A program made the translations under genes and the position numbers. A stretch of 64,000 nt of DNA from Winogradskya humida (GTDB taxonomy: Bacteria; Actinomycetota; Actinomycetes; Mycobacteriales; Micromonosporaceae). Shown piece by piece: positions 8,868-18,165 of the stretch (the stretch's first letter is position 1; every line of letters begins with the position of its first letter). The stretch spans positions 62,001 to 126,000 of the forward strand of contig NZ_BOMN01000029.1 in the NCBI RefSeq assembly GCF_016862215.1. Reading direction: 5' to 3'. The notes beneath the pieces are model-generated. The model ran no database searches. It saw only the letters and a program-made list of their open reading frames with translations, and was not told the DNA's origin.

Positions 8868-9318
8868 ACCACTAGATTGCCCACCATTGCGGACACCGAG
8901 TGACCGCTATCCGCCCGACACACCTAACGCTGCCTGCCGAGCCGAGGCTTACGCCCAGAACCGATGGGCACCACCCGTGCAGTGACCTGGTCCGGCTCGA
9001 TCGCGGTGTAGTTGGCGGCTCTCAGCTCAAGGACAGCGCTGGTCGGATCCCGGCGAATGGCCGCACGAAGTCGTAGTGCAGGAGCTGGGCGCGCCCGAGC
9101 CTACGCAGTTCGGTTCCGAGCACGACCTTGCCATCCGGTCGTTCGATCACGCCTGCTATCAAAAAGTCTGCTTTGACCGTAGCGCGGCGCCGGCAATCCC
9201 GCGATCCGCCGACAGGCCCACTGCCGGCCACTGACGCACAAGACCGCTGTTCAACATGGCGACAGCCGCTCGGGCCGGAGACTTTGTCCTGTTTCGGACA
9301 GCGCATCCGCATCGGTTG
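8868..9318. other. Decayed intergenic region
   Basis: No intact gene is supported. A minus-strand frame reads like protein in two registers (see 8924-9180) and a STAS-like tail follows at 9319-9405, so this looks like remnant sequence rather than regulatory DNA. Confidence 0.5.
8924..9180 (-). pseudogene. Possible frameshifted gene remnant
   Basis: Reading leftward from about 9180, one frame gives VKADFLIAGVIERPDGKVVL and continues to FAGIRP near 9050. It then hits a stop, while the neighbouring frame continues with SAVLELRAANYTAIEPDQV and ends in a basic tail at the TAG at 8924. The two halves together look like the end of a real protein broken by one frameshift. The family is not recognised. 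Confidence 0.3.
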
Positions 9319-9405
9319 TCAGAGCAGGGAGATCTCGGCCAGGCCGGTGATTTCGAGGAGGCGGCGGATGTGCGTGGGACCTGGACGAGGGCCAGTTGGT
9401 AACGG
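9319..9405 (-). pseudogene. C-terminal remnant of a STAS-domain (anti-sigma antagonist) gene
   Basis: The minus strand encodes YQLALVQVP (from 9401) and, one frame over, HIRRLLEITGLAEISLL followed by a stop at 9319. This is the typical last beta-strand and helix of SpoIIAA-like STAS proteins (hxRRLLExTGL). The frame changes near 9373-9377 and nothing of the STAS N-terminus remains: the isomerase gene ends at 9406, immediately before the fragment. It is read as a truncated, frameshifted relic. Confidence 0.4.
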
Positions 9406-10800
9406 TCAGACCTGGGTGAATCCGATCTCCAGTAGTCCGGCTGCGGCGCGGTAGTCCGCGGCGCGGTGGTCCAGGGAGAGAGACCAGTGGTGGCCTACGC
9501 CGGAGGCGCTCCAGGCGTCGACCCATTCTCCTGGGTCACGGCCGAAGTCGACGCGGCTGGTGGTGTTGCCGATGGCCAGCAGGGGGCCGGGGACGACCGT
9601 TCCCTCCGCGGCGATGAAGGACAGGGAGCCGTCGCGGTCCTGGCCGAGGCCGAGCAGGGTGACCGGGCCGGGGCGGACGTCGAATTCGACGCTGACTCCC
9701 CAGCCTCGTTTGCCGTGGTAGACGCCGAGGCCGCGCAGGAGGGGCTCGCGGGAGCTGACGGCGAGGTGGGCCGGGCCGTCGTGGCCCATTTCGACGACGT
9801 TGTCCTCGAAGTTGAGGGCTTGGAGCTCGCAGAAGGAGCCGCCCGCCCCTACCGCCGCGGTGGCGAGCTGCGCCACGGTGGTGCGCAGCTCGTATTCGCC
9901 GGTGGTGGGGATGCCTCGGGCGGTGAGCAGGGAGGCGCCGAGGATCATGCCGGCGCCGAGGCGTTCGTGTTGTTCGCCGTCGAGGCCGCGGTGGTAGTAG
10001 GCGAGGCTGTCGAGGTCGAAGTCGGCGACGAGGCGGTCCAGGCCTACCGATACGCGGGCGCCCCACGCGAAGTCGTCCTCGTTGACCGTGTCGTCGAGGG
10101 TGAAGATCTTGCGGACTTCCTGCATCCGGTCGCTGACTTCGGCGTCGGTGACCTTCTCCACGCGTACGCGCAGATCGTCGAATTCCAGGACCTCGACGTG
10201 TGAACCGAAGGTCGCGGGCAGCAGGGTGAGGTCCGTGGAGACGTCGAGCATTCCGGGGTAGAGGTGGCCCATCAGGCCGTGCCGTGCGTGCCGTAATGCC
10301 GCGCGGACGTGGGCGGCCCGGATCCATTGGCCGATGCGTTCCCAGGCGGATTCCTGGCGCAGCCAGCCGGAGACCGAGCGGAACGGGATGCCGGCTCGGC
10401 GGAACGTGTTGCCCATTTCCGGGACGGGGCACTGGCCGCAGTAGGCGAGCCATTCGCCGGTGCCGAAGGTGGCGTGGTCCATCTTCTCGGTCGGCTGCAG
10501 ATCGATGATCAGTACGGGGGTGTTGGTCCGTTGCGCGATCGGCAGCACCATCGAGGCGGTCAGATAGGTGGCCAGGAAGACGACGATGAGGTCGCAGTCG
10601 GCGAGGCGGAGTTTCTCAGCGGCGACCGCACCTTCCTGGGCGTCCGAGATGAAACCGGCGTCGATGACATCGGCGTCCATCTCCTGGAACCGCTGCGACA
10701 CGTAGGCCGCAGATTCCTGAAGTTGCGGAAGCAGATTGGGGAACTGCGGCCAATAGGTGCCGAGTCCCCCGGCGACCAGTCCGACGCGGGGCTTACTCAA
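9406..10800 (-). CDS. L-fucose/L-arabinose isomerase family protein
   Basis: A 464-residue cytosolic protein of the FucI/AraA fold: N-terminal Rossmann-like domain (PRVGLVAGGLGTYWPQFP at residue 4 onward; LADCDLIVVFLATYLT about 65-80) and a C-terminal beta-barrel. Such enzymes interconvert aldoses and ketoses with Mn2+. It is the last gene of the minus-strand rhamnose operon and overlaps lutC by eight bases, with a TTG start preceded by GGGAGG. Since a canonical RhaI is encoded on the other arm, this one may act on another 6-deoxy or pentose sugar; that is inference. Confidence 0.8.
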   Translation of the reverse strand: MSKPRVGLVAGGLGTYWPQFPNLLPQLQESAAYVSQRFQEMDADVIDAGFISDAQEGAVAAEKLRLADCDLIVVFLATYLTASMVLPIAQRTNTPVLIIDLQPTEKMDHATFGTGEWLAYCGQCPVPEMGNTFRRAGIPFRSVSGWLRQESAWERIGQWIRAAHVRAALRHARHGLMGHLYPGMLDVSTDLTLLPATFGSHVEVLEFDDLRVRVEKVTDAEVSDRMQEVRKIFTLDDTVNEDDFAWGARVSVGLDRLVADFDLDSLAYYHRGLDGEQHERLGAGMILGASLLTARGIPTTGEYELRTTVAQLATAAVGAGGSFCELQALNFEDNVVEMGHDGPAHLAVSSREPLLRGLGVYHGKRGWGVSVEFDVRPGPVTLLGLGQDRDGSLSFIAAEGTVVPGPLLAIGNTTSRVDFGRDPGEWVDAWSASGVGHHWSLSLDHRAADYRAAAGLLEIGFTQV

Positions 10801-11371
10801 CGGAACCTCCCAGGAGAACGACGTGCAGATTGCGGGGGCCGTGGACCCCTTCGACGCGGTTGAGTTCGATGTCGCTGGTCGCCGACGGGCCGCTGATCCA
10901 GGTGAGCGGGCGGCGCGGGTCCAGGCGGGCGATGGCGTCCGGCACCGAGGCCACGATCTGGTCCGGACGTACGACGCAGATGTGCAGGTCGGGCAGGAGC
11001 GAGATGCGGCGCCGGCCCTGGTCCGGGGAGCCGTCGAGGACGATCGTGCCGGTCTCGGCGATGGCCACGGTGGAGGCGGTCAGCACGGCCTCGGCCTGGT
11101 ATTCGTCGTCGACGATCGTGGCACCGGACGGCACCCAGGAGGGGTCGAGGCCGGGGGGCAGCACGAGCCGCCCGGGATTCAGGGAGGCAACGACGCCGGC
11201 CACGTCGTCGCTGCGGTGCACCACCGCCTTGTAGTCGACGAGCCGGTCGATGAGCAGCTCGATGTCGGGCTCCTGGCCGGCGGCCGGGCGGTAGTCCCGG
11301 GTGACCTCGGGCACGGCGGTGTCACCGAGGGCGGCCTTGATGCGGCCGAGGATCAGCTCGCGGCTGCTCAT
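10793..11371 (-). CDS. lutC: LutC: LUD-domain subunit of L-lactate oxidation complex
   Basis: A 192-residue LUD-domain (DUF162) protein with the family motif STVAIAETGTIVLDGSPDQGRR (about residues 103-124) and a closing HGPRNLHVVLLG. LutABC in Bacillus subtilis oxidises L-lactate to pyruvate without a flavin lactate dehydrogenase. The ATG overlaps the lutB stop (ATGA). In this operon it should consume L-lactate made from rhamnose-derived L-lactaldehyde. Confidence 0.9.
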   Translation of the reverse strand: MSSRELILGRIKAALGDTAVPEVTRDYRPAAGQEPDIELLIDRLVDYKAVVHRSDDVAGVVASLNPGRLVLPPGLDPSWVPSGATIVDDEYQAEAVLTASTVAIAETGTIVLDGSPDQGRRRISLLPDLHICVVRPDQIVASVPDAIARLDPRRPLTWISGPSATSDIELNRVEGVHGPRNLHVVLLGGSVE

Positions 11372-12783
11372 CGCTTGGCCCACCAGTCGCGGAACGTCTC
11401 CGCCGGCGGTTCGGGAAGGTCGCGGGAGGCCGTCCAGCCGTTCAGGGGCGGGGGCAGCTTCTTCGCATGTCTGCTCAGCTTCGCGGCATGCTGCGCGCGG
11501 GTGTAGAGCGCAGGATGATCCATTGTGTACGCCACAGCGCCGAACGCCGCCTTCTCCGCACGCGGGTGCGGCACCTCGTTGCGCAGGTGCACCAGGATCG
11601 ACGGGATATCGATCTTCACCGGGCACGCGTCGAAGCACGCACCACACAGCGACGACGCGTACGGCAGCGAGGCGTTGTCCTCCACCCCCGTGAGCTGCGG
11701 CGACAGGATCGCACCGATCGGCCCCGGATACACCGACCCGTAGGCATGCCCGCCCGTCCGCTCGTACACCGGGCACACGTTGAGGCACGCCGAGCACCGG
11801 ATGCAGTGCAGCGCCTGCCGCCCCACCTCGTCGGCGAGCACCGCCGTGCGCCCGTTGTCGAGCAGCACCAGGTGGAAGTTCTGCGGCCCGTCGCCGGGGG
11901 TGACCCCGGTCCACATCGAGGTGTACGGGTTCATCCGCTCCCCCGTCGACGCCCGCGGCAGCAGCTGGAGGAAGACTTCAAGATCACGCCAGGTCGGCAC
12001 GAGCTTCTCGATGCCCATCACGGTGATCAGGGTTTCCGGCAGCGTCAGGCACATCCGCCCGTTGCCCTCGGACTCGAGCACGGCCAGCGTCCCGGTCTCG
12101 GCGATCGCGAAGTTGGCCCCCGAGACCGCGACCTTGGTGCTGAGGAACGTCTCACGCAGGTAGCGCCGGGCCGCCCCGGCCAGCTCGGCGGGTTCGTCGG
12201 TCAGCGCCGGGTCCACGCCGGGCATCTCGCGCAGGAAGATCTCGCGGATCTCCGCGCGGTTGCGGTGGATCGCCGGGACCAGGATGTGGCTGGGTTTGTC
12301 GTTCCCGAGCTGCACGATGAGCTCGGCGAGGTCGGTCTCTACGGCGGCGATCCCGGCCGCTTCGAGGGCCTCGTTGAGCCCGATCTCCTGGGTCGCCATC
12401 GACTTGACCTTGATGACCCGGTCGTGCCCGGTGGCCTTCACCAGGTCGGTGACGATCTCGTTGGCCTCGTTGGCGTCGGCGGCCCAGTGCACGACGCCGC
12501 CGGCCGCGGTGACGTTCGCCTCGAGCTGGTCGAGCAGCTCGGGCAGGCGGGCCATGGTGTTGGCCTTCAGCGTCGAGCCAGCCTCGCGCAGCTCCTGCCA
12601 GTCGGGCAGCTCACCGATCACCGCACCGGACTTGCGCCGGATCGTGGTGGTGGCGTGCCCGAGGTTGCGGCGCAGCTGTCCGTCCTGCAGCGCCTTGTGG
12701 GCTGCCGCCGGGAACGGTTCATCGCCACGCAGGTTGCCCACCCCACGCGGCGCGGTCGTCGGCATTCCGAGAAACGTGGTCAT
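11368..12783 (-). CDS. lutB: LutB: iron-sulfur subunit of L-lactate oxidation complex
   Basis: A 471-residue protein with a LUD domain (about residues 65-290, including ANFAIAETGTLAVLESEGNGR) and two 4Fe-4S clusters of the CxxCxxCxxxCP type: CIRCSACLNVCP near 325-336 and CGACFDACP near 380-388. The length and domain order match LutB/YkgF. It shares ATGA-type overlaps with lutC downstream and a TGATG overlap with lutA upstream, so the three are translated together. Confidence 0.92.
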   Translation of the reverse strand: MTTFLGMPTTAPRGVGNLRGDEPFPAAAHKALQDGQLRRNLGHATTTIRRKSGAVIGELPDWQELREAGSTLKANTMARLPELLDQLEANVTAAGGVVHWAADANEANEIVTDLVKATGHDRVIKVKSMATQEIGLNEALEAAGIAAVETDLAELIVQLGNDKPSHILVPAIHRNRAEIREIFLREMPGVDPALTDEPAELAGAARRYLRETFLSTKVAVSGANFAIAETGTLAVLESEGNGRMCLTLPETLITVMGIEKLVPTWRDLEVFLQLLPRASTGERMNPYTSMWTGVTPGDGPQNFHLVLLDNGRTAVLADEVGRQALHCIRCSACLNVCPVYERTGGHAYGSVYPGPIGAILSPQLTGVEDNASLPYASSLCGACFDACPVKIDIPSILVHLRNEVPHPRAEKAAFGAVAYTMDHPALYTRAQHAAKLSRHAKKLPPPLNGWTASRDLPEPPAETFRDWWAKR

Positions 12784-13529
12784 CAGCTCTCCTCCGACGA
12801 GGACGACGTGGAGGCGAGGATCTCCGCGAGATGGACCGTACGCACGCCCGAGTCGAGCCGGGACAGCCCGCCGCCGATGTGCATGAGGCACGACGAGTCG
12901 CCCGCCGTGCAGACCTCGGCGCCGGTTTCGAGGACGTGACCCATCTTGTCGGCGAGCATCGCGGTCGAGGTGTCGGCGTTCTTGATCGCGAACGTGCCGC
13001 CGAACCCGCAGCACTGGTCCGCGTCGGGCAGGTCGACCAGGTCGATCCCTCGCACGTTGCGCAGCAGCCGCAGTGGCTTGTCCCCCACCCGCAGCATCCG
13101 CAGGGAGTGACAGGTCGGGTGGTACGTGACCCGGTGCGGGTAGTACGCGCCCACATCCTCGATGCCGAGCACGTCGACGAGCAGCTCGGACAGCTCGTAC
13201 GTCTTCGAGCCGACATCCTCCGCCCGTGCGGCGAGTCCCGCGTCGCCGGCGTTGCGGGCCACCATCGCGTGCTGGTGTCGCACCGAGCCGACGCAGGACC
13301 CGGACGGCGCCACGATCACGTCGTAGGGGGCGAAGGTGCGCACGTGGCGGCGTACCAACGGCAGAGCTTGATCCTGATATCCGGTGTTGACGTGCATCTG
13401 GCCGCAACATGTCTGGCCGGGCGGGAAAACCACTTCGTGGCCCAGCCGCTCGAGCAGCTGGACGGTGGCCTTCGCCGCCGCCGGGAACATGGTGTCGGCC
13501 AGGCACGTGACGAACAGGGCGATGCGCAC
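12783..13529 (-). CDS. lutA: LutA: cysteine-rich (CCG domain) subunit of L-lactate oxidation complex
   Basis: A 248-residue protein with two CCG domains, as in LutA/YkgE and the heterodisulfide-reductase-like GlpC/GlcF family: QTCCGQMHVNTGY near residues 39-51 and DQCCGFGGTFA near 169-179, plus partner Cys residues in SGSCVGSV and SSCLMH. These Cys residues bind Fe-S centres. GTG at 13529 was chosen because it directly opens the conserved RIALFVTCLADTMFP start and sits one base after the rhamnulokinase stop. Confidence 0.9.
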   Translation of the reverse strand: MRIALFVTCLADTMFPAAAKATVQLLERLGHEVVFPPGQTCCGQMHVNTGYQDQALPLVRRHVRTFAPYDVIVAPSGSCVGSVRHQHAMVARNAGDAGLAARAEDVGSKTYELSELLVDVLGIEDVGAYYPHRVTYHPTCHSLRMLRVGDKPLRLLRNVRGIDLVDLPDADQCCGFGGTFAIKNADTSTAMLADKMGHVLETGAEVCTAGDSSCLMHIGGGLSRLDSGVRTVHLAEILASTSSSSEES

Positions 13530-13530
13530 G

Positions 13531-14979
13531 TCAGCCTCCCCACCGGCGCTCGACTGCCTGCCACGCTGCCTCGTCGCCGCGCGGCTCGTAACGCACGATG
13601 TGCTGAGTCTGCCGCACCAGGGCCCGCAACGCGCGCAGGTCTCCGCTGATCGCGCCGGCCGCGCGAGCCTGGACCAGAACGTTGCCGAGCGCCGTAGCCT
13701 CGACCGGGCCGGCGAGGACGGGCAGGCCACAGGCATCGGCGGTGAGCTGGCAGAGCAGTTCGTTCCGCGCGCCACCCCCGACCACGTGCACGGCGCTGAC
13801 CGATTTTCCCGACAGATCCGAAGCCTGCCGAATCGCCTTCCGATGCGCGAGCGCCAAGCTGTCCACAATGCATCGGACAGTCTCCACGCGCGTCAATTCT
13901 CGTCCGATTTGTCCCGCCACCCGTCGCGCCATGTCCCCCGGCGCCAGAAAGATCGGGTCATCGAGGTCAACTACCAGGGCGCGGGGTTCGAGGTCACTCG
14001 CCGCCGCCAACAAATCAGAAATGTCGGAGTCGGGCCACTCTCGGAGACACTCCTGCAAAGGCCACAATCCCATGACGTTCCGGAGATATCGAATTTTTCC
14101 GTCGACGCCGCCCTCGTTCGTGAAGTTGGCCAGGCGCGAAGCCTCGGTCAGCACCGGAGCGTCGAGTTCAACCCCGACCAAAGACCAGGTCCCACACGAT
14201 ATGTACGCGAAATCGTCGTCACCCGCCGGCACCCCGACAACCGCCGAAGCCGTGTCGTGCGACCCGACCGCGATCACCTCCGGCGTCCCGATCCCGACCG
14301 ATGGCAGCACCGGCCCGATCACCGAACCCGGCGCCCGGAGCGGCGCGAACAGGCCGGGCTCGATCCCCACGCGCTTCATCAGCCCGGTGGCCCATTCCCC
14401 CGAGCGCAGATCGAGGAGCTGGGTCGTCGAGGCATTGGTGACCTCCGCCCCCGCGACCCCGGTCAGCCAGTAGGCGAGCAGGTCCGGGATCAGCAGCATC
14501 CGCCGCGCGGCGCTCAGCTGGGGCGACCCGGCGGCCGCCACCAGCTGGTAGATCGTGTTGAACGGCAGCTTCTGCAGCCCCGTCGCGCCGTAGAGCTCCG
14601 GCTCGGGGATGAGCCGGCCGACCTGCGCCGCGATGCCGTCGGTCCGCGCGTCCCGGTAGTGGATCGGGTTGCCGAGCAGCGCCCCGCTCTCGTCCAGCAG
14701 GCCGTAGTCCACGGCCCACGAGTCGATGCCGATCGCGTCGACCGGCCCGGCCCTGCGCAGTCCTTCGAGGACACCGCGGTACAGCGCGAGGATGTCCCAG
14801 TGCAGCGTGCCGCCGACGCTCACCGGCTCGTTGACGAACCGGTGCGCCTCGGTCAGCGTGAGTTCGCCGGGCCCGACCTCGCCGACCATGACGCGCCCAC
14901 TGGAAGCGCCGAGATCGACGGCGGCGAAACGGGCCGCCCCGCCTGAGGCCGCCTTTGCAGCCGCCGCAACCCCCGTCAC
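13531..14979 (-). CDS. rhaB: Rhamnulokinase
   Basis: A 482-residue FGGY-family carbohydrate kinase with FAAVDLGASSGRVMVGEV near residues 18-35 (phosphate-binding loop 1), IGIDSWAVDYGLLDESG near 82-98 and a late VVGGGARNELLCQLTAD ATP-binding segment. It phosphorylates L-rhamnulose at O1. The start is GTG, overlapping the stop of the aldolase/dehydrogenase gene (GTGA). The assignment is strengthened by the surrounding rhamnose genes. Confidence 0.9.
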   Translation of the reverse strand: MTGVAAAAKAASGGAARFAAVDLGASSGRVMVGEVGPGELTLTEAHRFVNEPVSVGGTLHWDILALYRGVLEGLRRAGPVDAIGIDSWAVDYGLLDESGALLGNPIHYRDARTDGIAAQVGRLIPEPELYGATGLQKLPFNTIYQLVAAAGSPQLSAARRMLLIPDLLAYWLTGVAGAEVTNASTTQLLDLRSGEWATGLMKRVGIEPGLFAPLRAPGSVIGPVLPSVGIGTPEVIAVGSHDTASAVVGVPAGDDDFAYISCGTWSLVGVELDAPVLTEASRLANFTNEGGVDGKIRYLRNVMGLWPLQECLREWPDSDISDLLAAASDLEPRALVVDLDDPIFLAPGDMARRVAGQIGRELTRVETVRCIVDSLALAHRKAIRQASDLSGKSVSAVHVVGGGARNELLCQLTADACGLPVLAGPVEATALGNVLVQARAAGAISGDLRALRALVRQTQHIVRYEPRGDEAAWQAVERRWGG

Positions 14980-17006
14980 CGCAGGAACGCAGCCGCGACG
15001 CCCGCGTCCACCGGGACGTGCAGGCCGGTCGTGTGGGACAGCTCGCCCCCGGTCAGCACGAAGACCGCGTTGGCCACGTGCTCGGGCAGCACCTCGCGCT
15101 TGAGCAGCGTGCGCTGGGCGTAGAACTCGCCGAGCTTCTCCTCCGGCACGCCGTAGACCGCGGCACGCTGCGCACCCCAGCCGCCGGCGAAGATGCCCGA
15201 GCCACGGACCACGCCGTCCGGGTTGACCCCGTTGACCTTGATCCCGTAGGCGCCGAGCTCCGCGGCGAGCAGCCGGACCTGGTGCGCCTGATCCGCCTTC
15301 GCAGCGCCGTACGCCACGTTGTTCGGGCCGGCGAACAGCGAATTCTTGCTGGAGATGTAGACGATGTCGCCGCCCATCCCCTGTGCGATCAGCACCTTGG
15401 CGGTCGCCTTGGAGACCAGGAACGAGCCCTTGGCCATCACGTCGTGCTGCAGGTCCCAGTCGCCCTCGGTGGTCTCCAGCAGCGGCTTCGAGATGGAGAG
15501 CCCGGCGTTGTTCACGACGAGGTCGATACCGCCGAAGGCGAGCACGGCGTCGCGTACGGCGGCAGCCACCGCTTCTTCGGAGGTCACGTCGGCCTCGACC
15601 GCGACGGCGGCGTCAGGCCCGCCGATCTCAGCCGCGACCTCGGTGGCGCCCGCGAGGTTACGGTCGGCGACGATCACGACGGCCCCCTCGGCGGCGAGCC
15701 GCAGCGCGATCGCCCGGCCGATGCCCGAGCCACCCCCGGTGACCAGCGCGATCCGGGTGGCGAGCGGCTTCGGCTTCGGCATCCGCTGCAGCTTCGCCTC
15801 CTCGAGCGCCCAGTATTCGATCCGGAACTTCTCGGACTCGTCGATCGGCGCGTACGTGGAGACCGCCTCGGCGCCGTGCATCACGTTGATGGCGTTGACG
15901 TAGAACTCGCCGGCCACCCGCGCGGTCTGCTTGTTGGCACCGAAGCTGAACATGCCCACGCCGGGGATCAGGACGATCGCCGGGTCCGCGCCGCGCATCG
16001 CCGGGCTCTCGGGCGTGGCGTGCCGCTCGTAGTAGCCGCGGTAGTCGTCGCGGTAGGCCGCGTGCAACTCCTTCAACCGCGCTTCGACTTCTTCCAGCGG
16101 TGCGTCGGGCGCGGTGTCAAGGACCAGAGGCTTCACTTTGGTACGCAGGAAGTGGTCAGGACACGACGTCCCCAGCGCCGCCAGCTCGGGCATCCGCTCG
16201 CGAGCCACGTAATCGAGCACGACCGGCGAGTCGGTGTAGTGGCCGACCTGCGCCCGGTCGGTCGACGCGAGCCCCCGCACGATCGGGAAAAGCGCCGCGG
16301 CCCGCTCGCGCCGGACGTCCTCGGCGAGCGGCTCGTGCGCCAGCGCACCGAACGGCTCTGCCCGCCCGTGCTCCGCCAGATAGGCCGCGGCGGTGTTGAT
16401 GATCTCCAGCGACCGTGCCTCGCACTCCTCGCTGGTCGTGCCCCACGCGGTGATCCCGTGCCCACCGAGGATGACGCCGATGGCCTGCGGGTTGGCCCGC
16501 TGCACGGCGGCGATGTCGAGGCCGAGCTGGAAACCGGGCCGGCGCCACGGCACCCACAGCACCTTGTCGCCGAAGATCTCCTTGGTCAGCGCGGGCCCGT
16601 CGGCGGCGGTGGCCAGCGCGATGCCCGCGTCGGGGTGCAGGTGGTCCACGTGCGGCGCGTCGACCAGGCCGTGCATCGCCGTGTCGATCGACGGGGCGGC
16701 ACCGCCCCGGCCGTGCAGGCAGTAGTCGAACGCGGCGACCATCTCGTCCTCGCGCTCGACGCCGGGGTAGACACCGGCCAGCGCGCGGAGCCGGTCGAGG
16801 CGCAGCACCGCGAGGCCGGATTCCTTCAGCGTGCCGAGGTCACCGCCGGAACCCTTCACCCAGACCAGCTCGGTGGGCTCGTTGGTGACGGGGTCGGTCT
16901 CCGTCGCCTTGGCCGAGGTGTTGCCGCCCGCGTAGTTCGTGGTGCGGGGGTCCGCTCCGAGCCGGTTGCTGCGGCCGAGAAGATCGCTGACTGCCGGGTT
17001 CGCCAT
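14976..17006 (-). CDS. Bifunctional rhamnulose-1-phosphate aldolase / L-lactaldehyde dehydrogenase (RhaEW type)
   Basis: A 676-residue fusion. Residues about 1-390 form a class II aldolase domain with the Zn-ligand segment HVDHLHPDAGIALA and GGHGITAWG; residues about 415-676 form a short-chain dehydrogenase with TGGGSGIGR near 423-431 and the catalytic YGAAK near 564. The aldolase half splits rhamnulose-1-phosphate to DHAP and L-lactaldehyde; the dehydrogenase half oxidises the aldehyde to L-lactate, which suits the LutABC genes downstream. It is the first gene of the minus-strand operon, under a promoter with a perfect LacI-type operator (17029-17083). Confidence 0.9.
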   Translation of the reverse strand: MANPAVSDLLGRSNRLGADPRTTNYAGGNTSAKATETDPVTNEPTELVWVKGSGGDLGTLKESGLAVLRLDRLRALAGVYPGVEREDEMVAAFDYCLHGRGGAAPSIDTAMHGLVDAPHVDHLHPDAGIALATAADGPALTKEIFGDKVLWVPWRRPGFQLGLDIAAVQRANPQAIGVILGGHGITAWGTTSEECEARSLEIINTAAAYLAEHGRAEPFGALAHEPLAEDVRRERAAALFPIVRGLASTDRAQVGHYTDSPVVLDYVARERMPELAALGTSCPDHFLRTKVKPLVLDTAPDAPLEEVEARLKELHAAYRDDYRGYYERHATPESPAMRGADPAIVLIPGVGMFSFGANKQTARVAGEFYVNAINVMHGAEAVSTYAPIDESEKFRIEYWALEEAKLQRMPKPKPLATRIALVTGGGSGIGRAIALRLAAEGAVVIVADRNLAGATEVAAEIGGPDAAVAVEADVTSEEAVAAAVRDAVLAFGGIDLVVNNAGLSISKPLLETTEGDWDLQHDVMAKGSFLVSKATAKVLIAQGMGGDIVYISSKNSLFAGPNNVAYGAAKADQAHQVRLLAAELGAYGIKVNGVNPDGVVRGSGIFAGGWGAQRAAVYGVPEEKLGEFYAQRTLLKREVLPEHVANAVFVLTGGELSHTTGLHVPVDAGVAAAFLR

Positions 17007-17028
17007 GAGTGTCCTTCACGTCGCCTTC

Positions 17029-17083
17029 GTGAAACGTTTCACAGATTGCGAGCAGGTTACGGCCGCAACATGCGCGGGGTCAA
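17029..17083 (-). promoter_or_regulatory. Promoter and LacI-family operator of the rhamnose catabolic operon
   Basis: On the minus strand TTGACC (17083-17078) and TAACCT (17059-17054), 18 bases apart, form a promoter with a start near 17047. GTGAAACGTTTCAC at 17029-17042 is a perfect 14-bp palindrome with the central CG of LacI-family sites, about 5 bases after the start. A further half-site TGAAACGTT lies at 17110-17118, at the end of the repressor gene. Confidence 0.75.
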
Positions 17084-17119
17084 TAGCCCGGCGGGTAAAC
17101 GATGGGTTCTGAAACGTTC

Positions 17120-18154
17120 TTAGTAGGACCTAGCGCGGGCCACCGTGGAAGCCCGTGCGACCAGCTCCGGCACGAACGTCAGCTGCTGGTGCTCGTGCGC
17201 CGGATTTGTCGCTTCGTCGAGCACCAGACCGGCGGCGGCGCGGCCCAGCTCCTGACGCGGCTGGCGCACCGATGTCAGCGGCACCGCGGCAGCCGCGGCG
17301 AACTCGATGTCGTCGAAGCCCACGATCGCCAGCTCTTCCGGAATCCGCAGGCCGGCGCCGATCGCCTGCTGGAGCAGCCCCAGGGCGAGAAGGTCGTTGG
17401 CGCAGAACGCGGCGGTCGGGCGGCGCCGCGCGGGCAGCCCGGCCAGCCGCTCCCCCGCGGACCGGCCCTCCGCGACGGTCATCTCGGAGGTCGGCAGATA
17501 CGTCAGGTCGTCGGGCTTCATCCCCAGCTCGGCCCAGACCTGGCGAGCGCCTTCGAGCCGCTCGCGCACCTGCCCGATGCTCTCCGGGCCACCGATCACC
17601 GCCACCCGGGTGTGCCCCTGCTCGACCAGGTGCTCGACCGCGATCCGGCCACCCAGAACGTCATCCACGGCCACCGAGCAGAACGCGCCGCCCTCGCCGA
17701 CCCGGTCGACGATGACGACCGGGATGCCGCGCTTGGCGATGTCGGCGAGGTGCCGCGCGCCGGGGTCGACCGGGGTGATCAGGATGCCCTGGACCCGCTG
17801 CTGCATCAGCCGGTCGAGGTGCACCTCCTCGCGGCCGGAGCGCCCGTTGCTGTTGCAGATGAACAGCGAGAGGTCCGAGTCCTCCGCCGCCATCTCGATG
17901 CCCGCGGCCACGTCGTGGAAGAACGGGTTACTGCCTTCGAGCATCACGTACGCGAGGGTGCGGCTCGTTCCCGCGCGAAGCTGCCGGGCCGACTCGTTGC
18001 GGACGAACCCGAGCTCGGCCATCGCCCGCTCGACGCGCTCGCGAGTCGCCGGGCTGACGACCTCCGGACGGTTCATGACGTTCGAGACGGTGCCCAGCGA
18101 GACGCCCGCGGATGCGGCCACGTCCTTGACCGACGGGCTCCTGCCAATCGCCAC
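17120..18154 (-). CDS. LacI family repressor of the rhamnose regulon
   Basis: A 344-residue LacI-family protein: helix-turn-helix SVKDVAASAGVSLGTVSNVMNRPEVVS (about residues 8-34), the hinge RQLRAGTSRTLAYV, and a full periplasmic-binding-like sensor domain. The frame is open to 18265, but the GTG at 18154 has GGGGG six bases upstream and opens the conserved N-terminus. It lies between two divergent rhamnose operons that both carry near-identical palindromes, and a third copy overlaps its own predicted start site. Rhamnose or a phosphorylated derivative is the likely inducer (inference). Confidence 0.9.
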   Translation of the reverse strand: MAIGRSPSVKDVAASAGVSLGTVSNVMNRPEVVSPATRERVERAMAELGFVRNESARQLRAGTSRTLAYVMLEGSNPFFHDVAAGIEMAAEDSDLSLFICNSNGRSGREEVHLDRLMQQRVQGILITPVDPGARHLADIAKRGIPVVIVDRVGEGGAFCSVAVDDVLGGRIAVEHLVEQGHTRVAVIGGPESIGQVRERLEGARQVWAELGMKPDDLTYLPTSEMTVAEGRSAGERLAGLPARRRPTAAFCANDLLALGLLQQAIGAGLRIPEELAIVGFDDIEFAAAAAVPLTSVRQPRQELGRAAAGLVLDEATNPAHEHQQLTFVPELVARASTVARARSY

Positions 18155-18165
18155 TGTGCCCCCTT

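Noticed and set aside
9022..9312. Minus-strand ORF as an intact 96-residue gene
   Set aside because: Only its second half looks like protein and the likely continuation is in another frame, so it is listed as a remnant.
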